Assembly (NCBI RefSeq): GCF_009764265.1
Contig: NZ_RWIR01000052.1
Coordinates: 124,001 to 188,000, forward strand
DNA: 64,000 bases
From: Pseudomonas sp. PB101
GTDB lineage: Bacteria > Pseudomonadota > Gammaproteobacteria > Pseudomonadales > Pseudomonadaceae
Direction: 5' to 3'
Below the pieces are notes generated by a model. It searched no databases, was not told the origin of the DNA, and saw only the letters and a list, made by a program, of their open reading frames with translations. Below are positions 17,631 through 26,880 of this stretch, piece after piece (the first letter of the stretch is position 1; every line of letters begins with the position of its first letter). The position numbers were made by a program, and so were the translations under genes.

Positions 17631-18827
17631 ATGGTTTTTTTCACTCGCTCGATCGTCTTGTTGATGGCGCTGGCGCTCATCACCGGTTGCGAAAGACAGG
17701 ATGCACCGCCGCTGGACCAGCAACTCTACGTCTGGCAGCGGCAGTGGACGCCGGCCCACGACGCCGCCCTCAGGGACAGCCGTGCAGACTTTTCGACGCT
17801 GCGGGTGCTGGCCTTGCAAGCCTTCCCCAATGCCGGCTGGAGCCGTGCCCGAATAGATCCGCCGTTGCTCAAGCGCGATGGCCGGCCGGTGATTGCGGTG
17901 GTGCGCCTGGACGGGCAGCTCAAGGCGCTGGATCAGGAAGAGGTCACCGCGCAAATCCGCCAGGTGATCAGCGACTGGCAGGAGCTAGGGTTGAACCTTG
18001 CAGGCGTGGAAATCGACCACGATGCGGGTAATGCCCGGCTACCGGCGTACCGCGAATTTCTCGCGCAATTGCGTGAAGCGTTGCCGGCTTCGCTGGCGCT
18101 GAGCATCACCGCGTTGCCGTCCTGGCTCGACAGTCGCGAACTGCCGGCGTTGTTATCCACAGTCGACAGCAGCGTGTTGCAGGTGCACGCAGTGAGCGAT
18201 CCGCGTCGCGGCTTGTTCGATGCCGATCAGGCCCTGCAATGGGCAAAGGCCTGGAGCCGCGTCACGACAAAACCGTTCTATCTGGCGCTGCCGGCCTACG
18301 GCGTGGCGTTGCTGCCGTCGGCGGATGGCGCGCCGCTTGTAGAAAGCGAAGTGACGCTGGAGCGTGAAGGCCGGCGCCGGGAGTTACTCGCCGATCCACA
18401 GTCACTGCGTACCCTCGGCACCGAACTGCGTGCCGATCCACCGAAACATCTGGCGGGGCTGATCTGGTTTCGCCTGCCTTTGGCCAACGACCGCCGGGCC
18501 TGGAGCTTGACGACCTTGCGCGCCGTGGCGCGTGGTGATGTCCTCGACAGTCGGTTGACGTTGAAACTCTCGGGCGACAATGGCCTCTATGACATCGGCA
18601 TCAGCAACCAGGGCAACCTCGACAGCGCCTGGCCCGAACGCCTGACACTGGCAGTCAGCGGCTGCGAAGGGGCCGATGCCCTGGCCGGTTACGCGTTGCA
18701 ACAGCGACCGGATCTGATTACCTTCACCCGCCTGCGCGATGGCCGAATTCCGGCCGGCGGACAGCGCGCCATCGGTTGGGCTCGCTGCGCAAAAATTGAT
18801 CAAGGAGGTTCGAATGTTCACCCGTAA
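17631..18827 (+). CDS. DUF3142-type lipoprotein
   Basis: 398-residue predicted lipoprotein: signal peptide MVFFTRSIVLLMALALITGC with lipobox LITG-Cys20, then Glu at +2. The body resembles DUF3142 proteins, which look like glycosidase-type TIM barrels (segments LNLAGVEIDHD and LALSITALPSWLDS); no enzymatic activity is established. The ATG at 17631 was chosen because it begins the signal peptide; the longer frame to 17469 overlaps the upstream gene. It overlaps the next gene by 14 bp, so the two are translationally coupled and probably work together in the envelope. Confidence 0.75.
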   Translation: MVFFTRSIVLLMALALITGCERQDAPPLDQQLYVWQRQWTPAHDAALRDSRADFSTLRVLALQAFPNAGWSRARIDPPLLKRDGRPVIAVVRLDGQLKALDQEEVTAQIRQVISDWQELGLNLAGVEIDHDAGNARLPAYREFLAQLREALPASLALSITALPSWLDSRELPALLSTVDSSVLQVHAVSDPRRGLFDADQALQWAKAWSRVTTKPFYLALPAYGVALLPSADGAPLVESEVTLEREGRRRELLADPQSLRTLGTELRADPPKHLAGLIWFRLPLANDRRAWSLTTLRAVARGDVLDSRLTLKLSGDNGLYDIGISNQGNLDSAWPERLTLAVSGCEGADALAGYALQQRPDLITFTRLRDGRIPAGGQRAIGWARCAKIDQGGSNVHP

Positions 18828-20928
18828 CTGGCCGCGTCATTTACTTTGCCTGAGCCTCAGCCTGCCGCTGGGCTCGGCGTTGGCCTGCGGCCCGGACTTC
18901 CCCATGCGCCTGCTGGATAACCGTGGCCAGTCGCTGGCGGAATTGCCCGAGGGCAACTTCAGCTTCGAAGTCAGCCGCCTCGGCCACGCCATCAACGGCT
19001 TGAAGAATGTCACCGCTGGCGCCGACTACAGCGATGAACCTGACTCTGTAGCGCTGCGGGACCAGGCCGAGCAGGTCGGGCTTTCCGCAGAGCAACAAGT
19101 GTTGGTCAAACACCTGCGCAGCCTGACCGATGCCCGTCAGGTTGAAACCGAAGGCGCGCAACTGCCGCCCGAGCTCAGGTGGTACCTGGCCGGTGCCGTG
19201 GCATTTGGCGCGGGCGACAGTGCCTTGGCCGCCAGTTACTTCAAGAAAGTGCTGGCCTTGCCCGCCGAGCAACGGGCTACGCGCAGCACCTGGGCGGCCT
19301 ACTCGCTGGGGCGCGCGTTGTTCGCCATGAGCGCCGAAGCCGATGCGGCGCCGGATCTGCTCGAGCAATCGGCAAAGGCCTTCGAGCAAACCCGGCAGTT
19401 GAGCATCGACGGCTTCAGCGATCCGCTGGAGCTGGGCGTCGCCAGCCTCGGCGAAGAAGCCCGGGTGGTGCGCACCGCTGGCGACTGGAACCGTGCTATC
19501 GAGCTGTACGCCACGCAAAATCTGCACGGCTCTGCGGTGGGCTACACCTCGCTGAAGCTATTGATGGCGGACCTGATGACGCTGCCGGAGGATCAAGTAG
19601 CCGAGCTGCTCAAGGGCCAGCCCGTGCAGCAGTTGGTGACCGCATCGCTGATCAGTCGGTTGGGCTGGTCGTTCGGTGATCAACCGGCCAACGAACAAAA
19701 AATGATCAAGTTGCTGCAAAACAGTACCCGCGGAAGTCTCGACAACGCCGATCGCCTGGCGGCGATGAATTATCAACAGGGTGATTACGCCAGCGCCAAG
19801 GCCTTCCTCGAACATGCCGGCGATGGCGGTCTGGCCTGGTGGCTGCGGGCAAAACTGGCAGTGCGCGACGGCGATAAAACCGCGGCCGCCGCAGCCTACG
19901 CCAAAGCGGCCCAGGCCTTCCCGCAGAATGAATCCTGGGGCGATCGACTAACGCCGGACTACGATTACGAATCGCTGCAGCCAAAATGCCGGGTCGAGGG
20001 TGAAAGCGCGATCCTGGCCCTGCAACGCGGCGACTACCTGCAAGCCTTCGACCAGCTGTATCGCAGCCAAAGCATTTACTGGTTCGACGCCGCCACCGTT
20101 GCCGAGCGCGTGTTGACCCTCGAAGAGCTCAAGCAGTACGTCGACACCCAAGTGCCGGCGCCGCCGCCGCTCACCCAGCAGGAGCGTGACAATTACGTGC
20201 CGTTGCCGGTGGCGGCGAGCCTGCGCAATCTGCTGGGGCGGCGTTTGCTGCGCGAGGGGCATTACGAGCAAGCGCTGGCGTACTTCGATAATGACGGCTT
20301 GCGCCACAAGGCCAGGCTGTATGGCGAGCAACGCCAGGCGGCTGATTCAGCCTGGTGGCCGACCCGCCGCGCCGCTGCGCTGTTCAACGCAGCCTGGACC
20401 GCGCGCGAATGGGGCATGGACATTCTGGGTTATGAAATGGCCCCGGACTACGCCACCCTCGGCGGTAACTTCATACTTGAAAACGCCGAACTCAAGGTCG
20501 GTCCATTGGTGGCCGAGGACGAAGTGAAGCGTCAGCAGGCCAGTGCTGCCCAGCCCGATCAGCGTTACCACTATCGTTTCGTGGCCACGGCGCTGGCGAG
20601 CAAGGCGGCGGATAACTTGCCTCACACCAGTCAGGCGTTCGCGGCGGTGCTGTGCGAGGCGTCGGGGTGGAACAGCAGCCTCGCGGAGCAAAGCGCGATT
20701 TATCAGCGTTATGTCAAAGAAGGGCCTTACGTGGAATGGGCTGCCGATTTCGGCCACCAGTGCCCGTATCCCGACTTCGAGAACGCCGATAAACGCTACG
20801 TGACCCAAGTCACCGACGCTGCGCGTTCGGCCTTGCGTCCGTACAAGACGCCGTTGCAGATCGGTAGCGTACTGGCGTTCGCGACATTCGCGCTGATGAT
20901 GTTCAAGCGACGCCGCAAGGCACGGTAA
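18814..20928 (+). CDS. Uncharacterised envelope protein with TPR-like helical repeats
   Basis: 704-residue protein with an N-terminal signal peptide (MFTRNWPRHLLCLSLSLPLGSALA), a long alpha-helical body with repeat-like segments (AVAFGAGDSALAASYFKKVLALP, NYQQGDYASAKAFLEHAG, LLREGHYEQALAYFDNDG) typical of TPR/SEL1-type solenoids, and a C-terminal transmembrane helix followed by a basic tail RRRKAR. This predicts a periplasmic domain anchored at its C-terminus. The start at 18814 follows AAGGAGG and overlaps the DUF3142 gene by 14 bp. I do not recognise the family; function unknown. Confidence 0.8.
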   Translation: MFTRNWPRHLLCLSLSLPLGSALACGPDFPMRLLDNRGQSLAELPEGNFSFEVSRLGHAINGLKNVTAGADYSDEPDSVALRDQAEQVGLSAEQQVLVKHLRSLTDARQVETEGAQLPPELRWYLAGAVAFGAGDSALAASYFKKVLALPAEQRATRSTWAAYSLGRALFAMSAEADAAPDLLEQSAKAFEQTRQLSIDGFSDPLELGVASLGEEARVVRTAGDWNRAIELYATQNLHGSAVGYTSLKLLMADLMTLPEDQVAELLKGQPVQQLVTASLISRLGWSFGDQPANEQKMIKLLQNSTRGSLDNADRLAAMNYQQGDYASAKAFLEHAGDGGLAWWLRAKLAVRDGDKTAAAAAYAKAAQAFPQNESWGDRLTPDYDYESLQPKCRVEGESAILALQRGDYLQAFDQLYRSQSIYWFDAATVAERVLTLEELKQYVDTQVPAPPPLTQQERDNYVPLPVAASLRNLLGRRLLREGHYEQALAYFDNDGLRHKARLYGEQRQAADSAWWPTRRAAALFNAAWTAREWGMDILGYEMAPDYATLGGNFILENAELKVGPLVAEDEVKRQQASAAQPDQRYHYRFVATALASKAADNLPHTSQAFAAVLCEASGWNSSLAEQSAIYQRYVKEGPYVEWAADFGHQCPYPDFENADKRYVTQVTDAARSALRPYKTPLQIGSVLAFATFALMMFKRRRKAR

Positions 20929-20932
20929 ACGC

Positions 20933-21562
20933 TCAAGCCTGTTGCACAAAGGTCAGCCGCACGGCGAAACCGATCAACAGGCTGCCGAACAGCCATTGTT
21001 GCAGGCGCTGGGCCGAAGGGCTGCGTTGCAGCCAGCGACCGAGTGCAGCACCGACCAGGGCGTAAGCGCTGTCGAACAGCAAGCCGACGCCGACCAGCAC
21101 CACGCCCAGGGTCGCAAATTGTCCGAGCACCGGCCCGGCCTGCGGATTGATGAACTGCGGTAGCAGCACCGAGCAGAACAGCAGTGCCTTGGGGTTGAGC
21201 AGGTTGGTCAGCAACCCGCGTTGGATGGCTGCACCCCAGCGCGGTTTTTCACCGGTTGCGTCGGCGCTGCCGAGGGATGGCAGCAGGGTAGTTCGCAAGC
21301 ACTGAACGCCGATCCACAGCAAGTACGCGGCGCCTGCCAGGCGCACCACATCGAAGGTCCAGGGCGCTGCCTTGAACAGCGCCGCCAGCCCCAACGCCGC
21401 CAATGCCACATGACAACCCCGGGCGATGCCCAACCCCACGGCCGTGGCCAGCGCGGCGCCTTTGCCCTGGCGGGCGCCGGTCTGCAACAGCAGGATCATG
21501 TCAGGCCCCGGCAGAAGATAAACCACCGCCAGCGCCATGAAAAACAGCCAGAGCCCCTGCAT
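20933..21562 (-). CDS. LysE/RhtB-family amino-acid exporter
   Basis: 209-residue inner-membrane protein with about six hydrophobic helices. The N-terminal LysE family motif VVYLLPGPDMILLLQTGARQGKGAALATAVGLG is clear, and NPKALLFCSVLLPQFI is the typical central loop. The ATG at 21562 was preferred to 21574 because GGGGTG sits 5 nt upstream. The divergent Lrp/AsnC gene starts 145 bp away and is likely its regulator, as is common for LysE exporters. The substrate is probably an amino acid (inference from family). Confidence 0.9.
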   Translation of the reverse strand: MQGLWLFFMALAVVYLLPGPDMILLLQTGARQGKGAALATAVGLGIARGCHVALAALGLAALFKAAPWTFDVVRLAGAAYLLWIGVQCLRTTLLPSLGSADATGEKPRWGAAIQRGLLTNLLNPKALLFCSVLLPQFINPQAGPVLGQFATLGVVLVGVGLLFDSAYALVGAALGRWLQRSPSAQRLQQWLFGSLLIGFAVRLTFVQQA

Positions 21563-21707
21563 GTTGCACCCCATTCGTTGTCGATTCGGTGGTGCCAGTC
21601 TATGGCGGGAGGGCGGGGCAGGTGCTTGCGTTGTCAGCTTCTATCGGCTGCGGTATTGGCATAATCTGCCAGCTAATCACGCTTGAACCATCAGGATCTG
21701 CCAAACC

Positions 21708-22181
21708 ATGAAACTCGATGCCTACGACCGCAAGATCCTCGCCGCGCTGCAACGGGACGGCCGCCTGAGCAATGTGCAACTGGCAGACGAGATCGGCCTG
21801 TCGGCGTCACCCTGCTTGCGCCGAGTGCGGATGCTTGAGGAAGCGGGGGTCATTCGTGGCTACCAGGCCAATCTGGATCGCGATGAGGTGGGGTTGGGGC
21901 TGACGGTGTTTGTCGGGGTCAAGGTCGAGCGTCATAACGACGAACAGGCCGAAAGCTTTCGGCAGGCGGTGACGGCGTTGCCGGAAGTAATCTCGGCGTT
22001 CCTGGTGTCAGGGGAGTCGGATTTTCTGTTGCAGGTCGTGGTGCCGGACTTGCGTGCCTATGACCGCTTTCTCACCGGGCGCTTGTTGAAGCTGCCGGGT
22101 GTGAGCGACATCCGCAGCAACTTTGCGATTCACACGGTGAAGGCGCCGGGGTCGTTGCCGCTGGAGCATTTGCCGCTCTAG
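21708..22181 (+). CDS. Lrp/AsnC-family transcriptional regulator
   Basis: 157-residue feast/famine regulator with an N-terminal HTH (LDAYDRKILAALQRDGRLSNVQLADEIGLSASPCLRRVRMLEEAGVI) and a C-terminal RAM/ligand domain (FLVSGESDFLLQVVVPDLRAYDRFL). It is divergent from the LysE exporter, so it probably senses an amino acid and controls that exporter. Length and motifs are complete. Confidence 0.93.
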   Translation: MKLDAYDRKILAALQRDGRLSNVQLADEIGLSASPCLRRVRMLEEAGVIRGYQANLDRDEVGLGLTVFVGVKVERHNDEQAESFRQAVTALPEVISAFLVSGESDFLLQVVVPDLRAYDRFLTGRLLKLPGVSDIRSNFAIHTVKAPGSLPLEHLPL

Positions 22182-22194
22182 ACCGAGTCGTTAG

Positions 22195-22260
22195 CATCGC
22201 GAGCAAGCTCGCTCCCACAGGTACAGCGCAAACTCTGTGGGAGCGGGCTTGCCCGCGATG
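22195..22260. repeat. REP doublet
   Basis: Two facing REP units, 22195-22220 (GAGCAAGCTCGCTCCCACAG) and 22235-22260 (CTGTGGGAGCGGGCTTGCCC), with a 14-bp spacer, between the Lrp gene and lpd. The arms belong to two slightly different REP variants. Confidence 0.88.
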
Positions 22261-22275
22261 GCGGTAAACCTGTCA

Positions 22276-23676
22276 CTACATCTGCGTCGCCATCCCCTCC
22301 ACATTCATCGCCGCCTGACGCAACGCCTCGGAGCGGGTCGGGTGTGGGTGGCAGGTCAGGGCGATGTCTTCGGCCGAGGCGCTGAATTCCATGGCCACGC
22401 AATACTCGCCAATCATCTCGCTCACGCTCGGGCCAACCAGGTGCACGCCGAGGACTTCGTCCGTGCGCTCATCGGCCAGCACTTTGGCAAAGCCTTCGGT
22501 TTCGTGGTTGATCTTCGCCCGGCTGTTGGCGGTAAAGGGGAATTTGCCAACCTTGTACGCCCGGCCTTCAGCCTTGAGCTGCTCCTCGGTCTTGCCGACG
22601 CTGGCCAGTTCCGGCCTGGTGTAGATCACACTGGGGATCAGGTCATAGTTGACCTCGCCCGCCTTGCCGACGATCTGCTCGACGCAGGCCATGGCTTCGT
22701 CCTCGGCCTTGTGGGCGAGCATGGGGCCCGAGGTCACGTCACCAATCACCCAGATCCCGGCGGCTTCGGTGCGATGCCCTTTGTTGGCGAGCATGCCGCG
22801 CTTGTCGGTGGCGAGGCCGACGTTCTCCAGGCCAAGGCCCTGTGTATAAGGTCTGCGCCCGATGGCCACCAGCACGTAGTCGGCTTCCAGCAACTCGGCG
22901 GCACCTCCCGCGGCAGGCTCGATGCTGAGCTGCACGCCGTTGGCGGAGGCGGTGGCGCTGGTCACTTTTGAGCTCAATTTAAAGCTCAAGCCTTGCTTGC
23001 CCAGGGAACGTTGCAGGGTTTTGCCGGCCTCGATGTCCACACCGGGGCAGATCCGGTCGAGAAACTCGACTACCGTTACCTGCGCCCCAAGGCGTCGCCA
23101 TACCGAACCCAGCTCCAGGCCGATCACACCGGCGCCGATCACCACCAGATGCTTGGGCACCTCCTTCAGGGCCAGGGCACCGGTGGAATCGAGGATGCGT
23201 TTGTTGTCGATATCCACGCCGGGCAGGGGCATTGGCTCGGACCCGGTGGCGATGATGATGTCCCTGGCGCTCAGTTCGGTCTTGCCGCCGGCGCTGTCGG
23301 TCACCGTGACTTTGCCCGGCCCGTCGATGCGGCCCCAGCCTTTGATCCAGTCGACCTTGTTCTTGCGAAACAGGAACTCGATGCCCTTGGTCAGCCCGGT
23401 AACGCTTTCATCCTTTTGCTTCATCATCTGGGCGAGGTTGAGGCTCGGCTTGACGTCGATGCCCAGGTTGGCGAATTCCGCACCCATGGCCGCCTCGTAC
23501 AGTTCGGAGGCATGCAGCAATGCCTTGGAAGGCATGCAGCCGACGTTCAGGCAGGTGCCGCCGAGTGTGGCGCGTCCTTCCACGCAGGCTGCCTTCAGAC
23601 CCAGTTGTCCTGCGCGGATCGCTGCGTTGTAACCACCGGGACCTGCGCCGAGTATCACGACGTCATAAGTGCTCAT
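22276..23676 (-). CDS. lpdA: Dihydrolipoyl dehydrogenase (Lpd3-like)
   Basis: 466-residue E3 flavoprotein that reoxidises dihydrolipoyl groups of 2-oxoacid dehydrogenase or glycine-cleavage complexes with NAD+. It has the FAD-binding N-terminus DVVILGAGPGGYNAAIRAGQLG, the redox disulfide GGTCLNVGCMPSKALL, the NAD-binding GAGVIGLELGSVWRRLG and the C-terminal His-Pro active-site segment ALTCHPHPTRSEALRQA. There are no E1/E2 genes beside it, so it is a stand-alone copy. The sequence resembles P. aeruginosa Lpd3 (PA4829) rather than the E3 encoded with sucAB (from memory). Confidence 0.93.
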   Translation of the reverse strand: MSTYDVVILGAGPGGYNAAIRAGQLGLKAACVEGRATLGGTCLNVGCMPSKALLHASELYEAAMGAEFANLGIDVKPSLNLAQMMKQKDESVTGLTKGIEFLFRKNKVDWIKGWGRIDGPGKVTVTDSAGGKTELSARDIIIATGSEPMPLPGVDIDNKRILDSTGALALKEVPKHLVVIGAGVIGLELGSVWRRLGAQVTVVEFLDRICPGVDIEAGKTLQRSLGKQGLSFKLSSKVTSATASANGVQLSIEPAAGGAAELLEADYVLVAIGRRPYTQGLGLENVGLATDKRGMLANKGHRTEAAGIWVIGDVTSGPMLAHKAEDEAMACVEQIVGKAGEVNYDLIPSVIYTRPELASVGKTEEQLKAEGRAYKVGKFPFTANSRAKINHETEGFAKVLADERTDEVLGVHLVGPSVSEMIGEYCVAMEFSASAEDIALTCHPHPTRSEALRQAAMNVEGMATQM

Positions 23677-23732
23677 GGATGTACTCCTGGATCGAAAGGG
23701 GAAGGGATGGGTAAAAGTAGTTCCTGAATAAA

Positions 23733-23746
23733 ATTACGAACGTAAT
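23733..23746. promoter_or_regulatory. Inverted repeat upstream of lpdA
   Basis: ATTACG-AA-CGTAAT, a perfect 6+6 inverted repeat, 57 bp upstream of the lpdA start. It could be an operator for lpdA or for the divergent SPFH operon. The binding protein is unknown. Confidence 0.4.
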
Positions 23747-23842
23747 ATGTGCGCGGCGTAGCAATTCGGTCAAGGCTTCAGGTAAGCGACAGGTTGGGCG
23801 CCTTTAGATAGCGAACTTGTGTACGGAAATTTCACCACTTTC

Positions 23843-23855
23843 GTTATATCGTAAC
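23843..23855. promoter_or_regulatory. Zur-box-like palindrome upstream of the SPFH-hmtA operon
   Basis: GTTATATCGTAAC matches the Zur core GTTATANTATAAC at all but two positions and sits inside the perfect-armed CGTTA-N5-TAACG. It is 35 bp upstream of the first SPFH gene, a proper place for repression. Assignment rests on similarity to the two near-perfect boxes at 38.3-38.5 kb and on the zinc-related operon content. Confidence 0.6.
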
Positions 23856-23890
23856 GTATTGCCCTATAAGCAAAGACACTCTGGAGTGGT

Positions 23891-25849
23891 ATGCAAGTCG
23901 ATCTCGATGTTGATGAAACGCCGCTGGCCGGGTTGCCGCGCTTTCAGCAGGCGTTCATTCAAGGGCGGCGTTTGCGCCAGTTCGCCATCGGTGCGGGGCT
24001 GCTCGCCACCGTGGGCCTGTTGTTGGCGCTGTTTGCCGGGCTGTTTGCGTCGCAAACGCTGTGGCCAGCGCTGCTGCTGAATCTGAGCGCAGCGTTTGTG
24101 CTGTTGATGGCGGGTGTGCAGTCGGCCTGGTGGGTCGCCCGGTGGCGTGCCCGCGCCATGAATCCCGTCGTGCCCGAGGTCGTTGTCGAGGAATCTGCCG
24201 AACCTTTGGGCTGGTATGAACGCTTGCTGGACCGGATCAGTCGGCAATCGCTGAACCTGCTCGGGCAAATCGGCGCGCCGACGCTGTGGCTTGGCGGTTG
24301 GGCGTTGTTGGCGTTGTTGGGCGTCGAACAGGCCTGGAACCTCGCGTTGCCCCCGATGGCACTGGGCCTGGCAGCCACTGTCGGGGCGGCGTGCTCATTG
24401 CTGTTGGCCTTCGGTCTGTTGGTGATGGAGCGCCATCTTGCGCAGGAAAACACGGCGCAGTGGCCTGAGGCCGACGCGTTGGCGCAATTGACTCGCGTGG
24501 CGATCATCAGTCTGGTCCTCGGTGCCTTTTGCCTGCTGTTTGCCAATGAAACGTCGGTATGGCCCGTACGCCTGGCGGTGTTGATCGGGCTGCTGCCGGG
24601 GCTGGTGGCGGCCGAACTGTTGCTGCGTGCAGTGTTGTCTTTGTTCAGCCCGCGCCGCGAGCGCCTTGAACCGGAGCTGTTGGCGCGCAGTTTTGTCGCT
24701 GACATGCTGCGCTGGCCACCGCAGCCATTGCTGGCGCTGCAGCACGAACTGCATAACCGCTTCGGCATCGATCTGCGGCAGATCTGGGCCTTCACTTATA
24801 TGCGCCGGGCGTTGCTGCCGGTGCTGGCGGTGGTCGCGCTGGTCGGCTGGTCGCTGACCGGCATTCACGAAATTGCCCTGCAAGGCCGGGGTATTTACGA
24901 GCGCTTCGGCAAGCCGGTGGAGGTCTTTGGCCCCGGTTTGCATCTGGGTTTGCCGTGGCCATTGGGGCGCGTGTTGAGTGTCGAGAATGGCGTTGTTCAT
25001 GAACTGGCCACCAGTGTCGGCGAAACCTCGGTCCCGGCTCAGGCCGAGCCCGCCGAAGGCCCGGCCCCGGCGATTGCCAACCGCTTGTGGGACGCCAGCC
25101 ACGTGAACGACAAATCCCAGGTGATCGCCAGCAGCCGCGCTGACAAGCAGAGCTTTCAGATCGTCAACATGGACGTGCGTTTCGTCTATCGCATTGGCCT
25201 GAGCGATGCGGCGGCGTTGGCTGCGACCTATAACAGCGCCGATGTGCCGATGTTGATTCGCAGCACTGCCAGCCGAATCCTGGTTCATGACTTCGCCTCG
25301 CGCACCCTCGACGGTTTGCTGGGTGAGGACAGGGTAGGGCTGGCCGAAGAAATCGGCCGCGCCGTGCAGGCTGACCTGCAAAAACTCGACAGCGGCGTGG
25401 AGATTCTCGCCACGGTGGTCGAGGCGATTCACCCTCCGGCCGGTGCAGCCAATGCCTATCACGGCGTGCAAGCGGCGCAGATTGCAGCGCAAGCGCTGAT
25501 CGCCCGGGAGCGCGGCGCTGCTGCCGAGGCCACCAACCAGGCGCAGTTGCAGGCCAGCATCGCCCGCGATCAGGCAACGGCCAGCGCCCGTGAGATCAAT
25601 GCTGGCGCCGAGGCGGCGGCCCTGAAATTCAACGCCGAGCAAAAAGCCTATGCCAGCGCGGGTCAGGCCTTTGTGCTGGAGCAGTATTTCAGCCAGTTGT
25701 CCCAGGGTTTGGCCAACGCCAGATTGCTGGTTCTCGATCATCGTCTGGGCGGCAGCAGCAATGCGCCGACCATCGACCTCCGTACGTTCACGCTGCCGGT
25801 TGACCCTGCCCCGTCGCGTAAATCCGCTCAGCCAGGAGCTGCCAATTGA
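23891..25849 (+). CDS. SPFH-domain (HflK-like) membrane protein with multi-helix N-terminus
   Basis: 652-residue membrane protein. Residues ~30-300 hold about six hydrophobic helices, then one helix (~residues 305-322) precedes an SPFH/band-7 domain (~330-520; GRGIYERFGKPVEVFGPGLHLGLPWPLGRVLSVENG) and an Ala/Gln-rich coiled coil (ARERGAAAEATNQAQLQASIA). The multi-helix N-terminus distinguishes it from ordinary HflK. First gene of a four-gene operon with overlapping ends. The set resembles the genes next to hmtA in P. aeruginosa (PA2437-PA2439, from memory). Likely part of a membrane SPFH complex supporting the ATPase. Confidence 0.83.
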   Translation: MQVDLDVDETPLAGLPRFQQAFIQGRRLRQFAIGAGLLATVGLLLALFAGLFASQTLWPALLLNLSAAFVLLMAGVQSAWWVARWRARAMNPVVPEVVVEESAEPLGWYERLLDRISRQSLNLLGQIGAPTLWLGGWALLALLGVEQAWNLALPPMALGLAATVGAACSLLLAFGLLVMERHLAQENTAQWPEADALAQLTRVAIISLVLGAFCLLFANETSVWPVRLAVLIGLLPGLVAAELLLRAVLSLFSPRRERLEPELLARSFVADMLRWPPQPLLALQHELHNRFGIDLRQIWAFTYMRRALLPVLAVVALVGWSLTGIHEIALQGRGIYERFGKPVEVFGPGLHLGLPWPLGRVLSVENGVVHELATSVGETSVPAQAEPAEGPAPAIANRLWDASHVNDKSQVIASSRADKQSFQIVNMDVRFVYRIGLSDAAALAATYNSADVPMLIRSTASRILVHDFASRTLDGLLGEDRVGLAEEIGRAVQADLQKLDSGVEILATVVEAIHPPAGAANAYHGVQAAQIAAQALIARERGAAAEATNQAQLQASIARDQATASAREINAGAEAAALKFNAEQKAYASAGQAFVLEQYFSQLSQGLANARLLVLDHRLGGSSNAPTIDLRTFTLPVDPAPSRKSAQPGAAN

Positions 25850-26880
25850 GCCAGTCCCATACTCACGATCACGATGACCACGCCGGCCACGATCACGGCC
25901 ATGGCGGGCACCACCACGGCCATCACCACCACGGTGATCCACAAGAGGCCGGTCCATTCCCGTGGCGTCGCATGGGGTGGGCTGCATTGCTGGTGGCGTT
26001 CGCGGTCGCTGCCGCGAGCCTGGTGCAGGTGCGCTCGGGGGAGGCCACGGTGATCACGCGTTTCGGCAACCCTTCACGCGTCTTGCTGGAACCGGGGCTG
26101 GGCTGGCGCTGGCCGGCTCCGTTCGAAGCGGCGATCCCGGTGGATCTGCGGCTGCGCACCACGTCCAGCGGCTTGCAGGATGTCGGCACCCGGGATGGGT
26201 TGCGCATCATCGTTCAGGCGTATGTGGCGTGGCAGGTGCAGGGTGATCCGGACAACGTGCAACGCTTCATGCGCGCGGTGCAGAACCAGCCCGATGAAGC
26301 AGCGCGACAGATTCGTACCTTTGTCGGCTCTGCACTGGAGACCACCGCCAGCAGTTTTGACTTGGCGAACCTGGTGAATACCGATGCCAGCCAGGTACGG
26401 ATCGGCGAATTCGAAGCCCAACTGCGCAAGCAAATCGATCAGCAACTGCTCACCACTTATGGCGTGCGTGTGCTGCAGGTTGGCATCGAACGATTGACGC
26501 TGCCTTCGGTGACGCTCACCGCGACCGTCGACCGGATGCGCGCCGAGCGTGAAACCATCGCCACTGAACGCACGGCGATCGGCAAGCGTGAAGCGGCGCA
26601 AATCCGTTCCGCCGCCGAGCGTGATGCGCGGATTGTGCAGGCCGATGCCACGGTGAAAGCAGCAGATATCGAAGCGCAATCGCGGGTCGAGGCGGCGCAG
26701 ATTTACGGTCGCGCCTATGCGGGGGCGCCGCAGCTCTACAACTTGCTGCGCTCGCTCGACACCTTGGGCACGGTGGTGACGCCGGGCACCAAGCTGATTT
26801 TGCGCACCGATGCGGCACCGTTCCGGGTGTTGGTTGACGGTCCGCCGAGCCTCGACAACAAGTCCGGGTCGCAGCCATGA
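25846..26880 (+). CDS. SPFH-domain (HflC-like) protein with His-rich N-terminus
   Basis: 344-residue SPFH protein. The TTG start at 25846 overlaps the preceding stop (TTGA) and is supported by AGGAG at 25834, 7 nt upstream. The cytosolic N-terminus is a metal-binding-type tract: 14 His and 5 Asp between residues 5 and 31. A single helix (WAALLVAFAVAAASLVQV) and an SPFH domain (VITRFGNPSRVLLEPGLGWRWPAPFEAAIPVDLRLRT) with a coiled-coil tail follow. The His tract next to a P1B ATPase suggests zinc or nickel/copper binding near the pump (inference). Confidence 0.85.
   Translation: MSQSHTHDHDDHAGHDHGHGGHHHGHHHHGDPQEAGPFPWRRMGWAALLVAFAVAAASLVQVRSGEATVITRFGNPSRVLLEPGLGWRWPAPFEAAIPVDLRLRTTSSGLQDVGTRDGLRIIVQAYVAWQVQGDPDNVQRFMRAVQNQPDEAARQIRTFVGSALETTASSFDLANLVNTDASQVRIGEFEAQLRKQIDQQLLTTYGVRVLQVGIERLTLPSVTLTATVDRMRAERETIATERTAIGKREAAQIRSAAERDARIVQADATVKAADIEAQSRVEAAQIYGRAYAGAPQLYNLLRSLDTLGTVVTPGTKLILRTDAAPFRVLVDGPPSLDNKSGSQP

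Noticed and set aside
24395..25987. 530-residue open frame antisense to the first SPFH gene
   Set aside because: Gln/Arg/His-rich shadow; the SPFH reading is clearly real.
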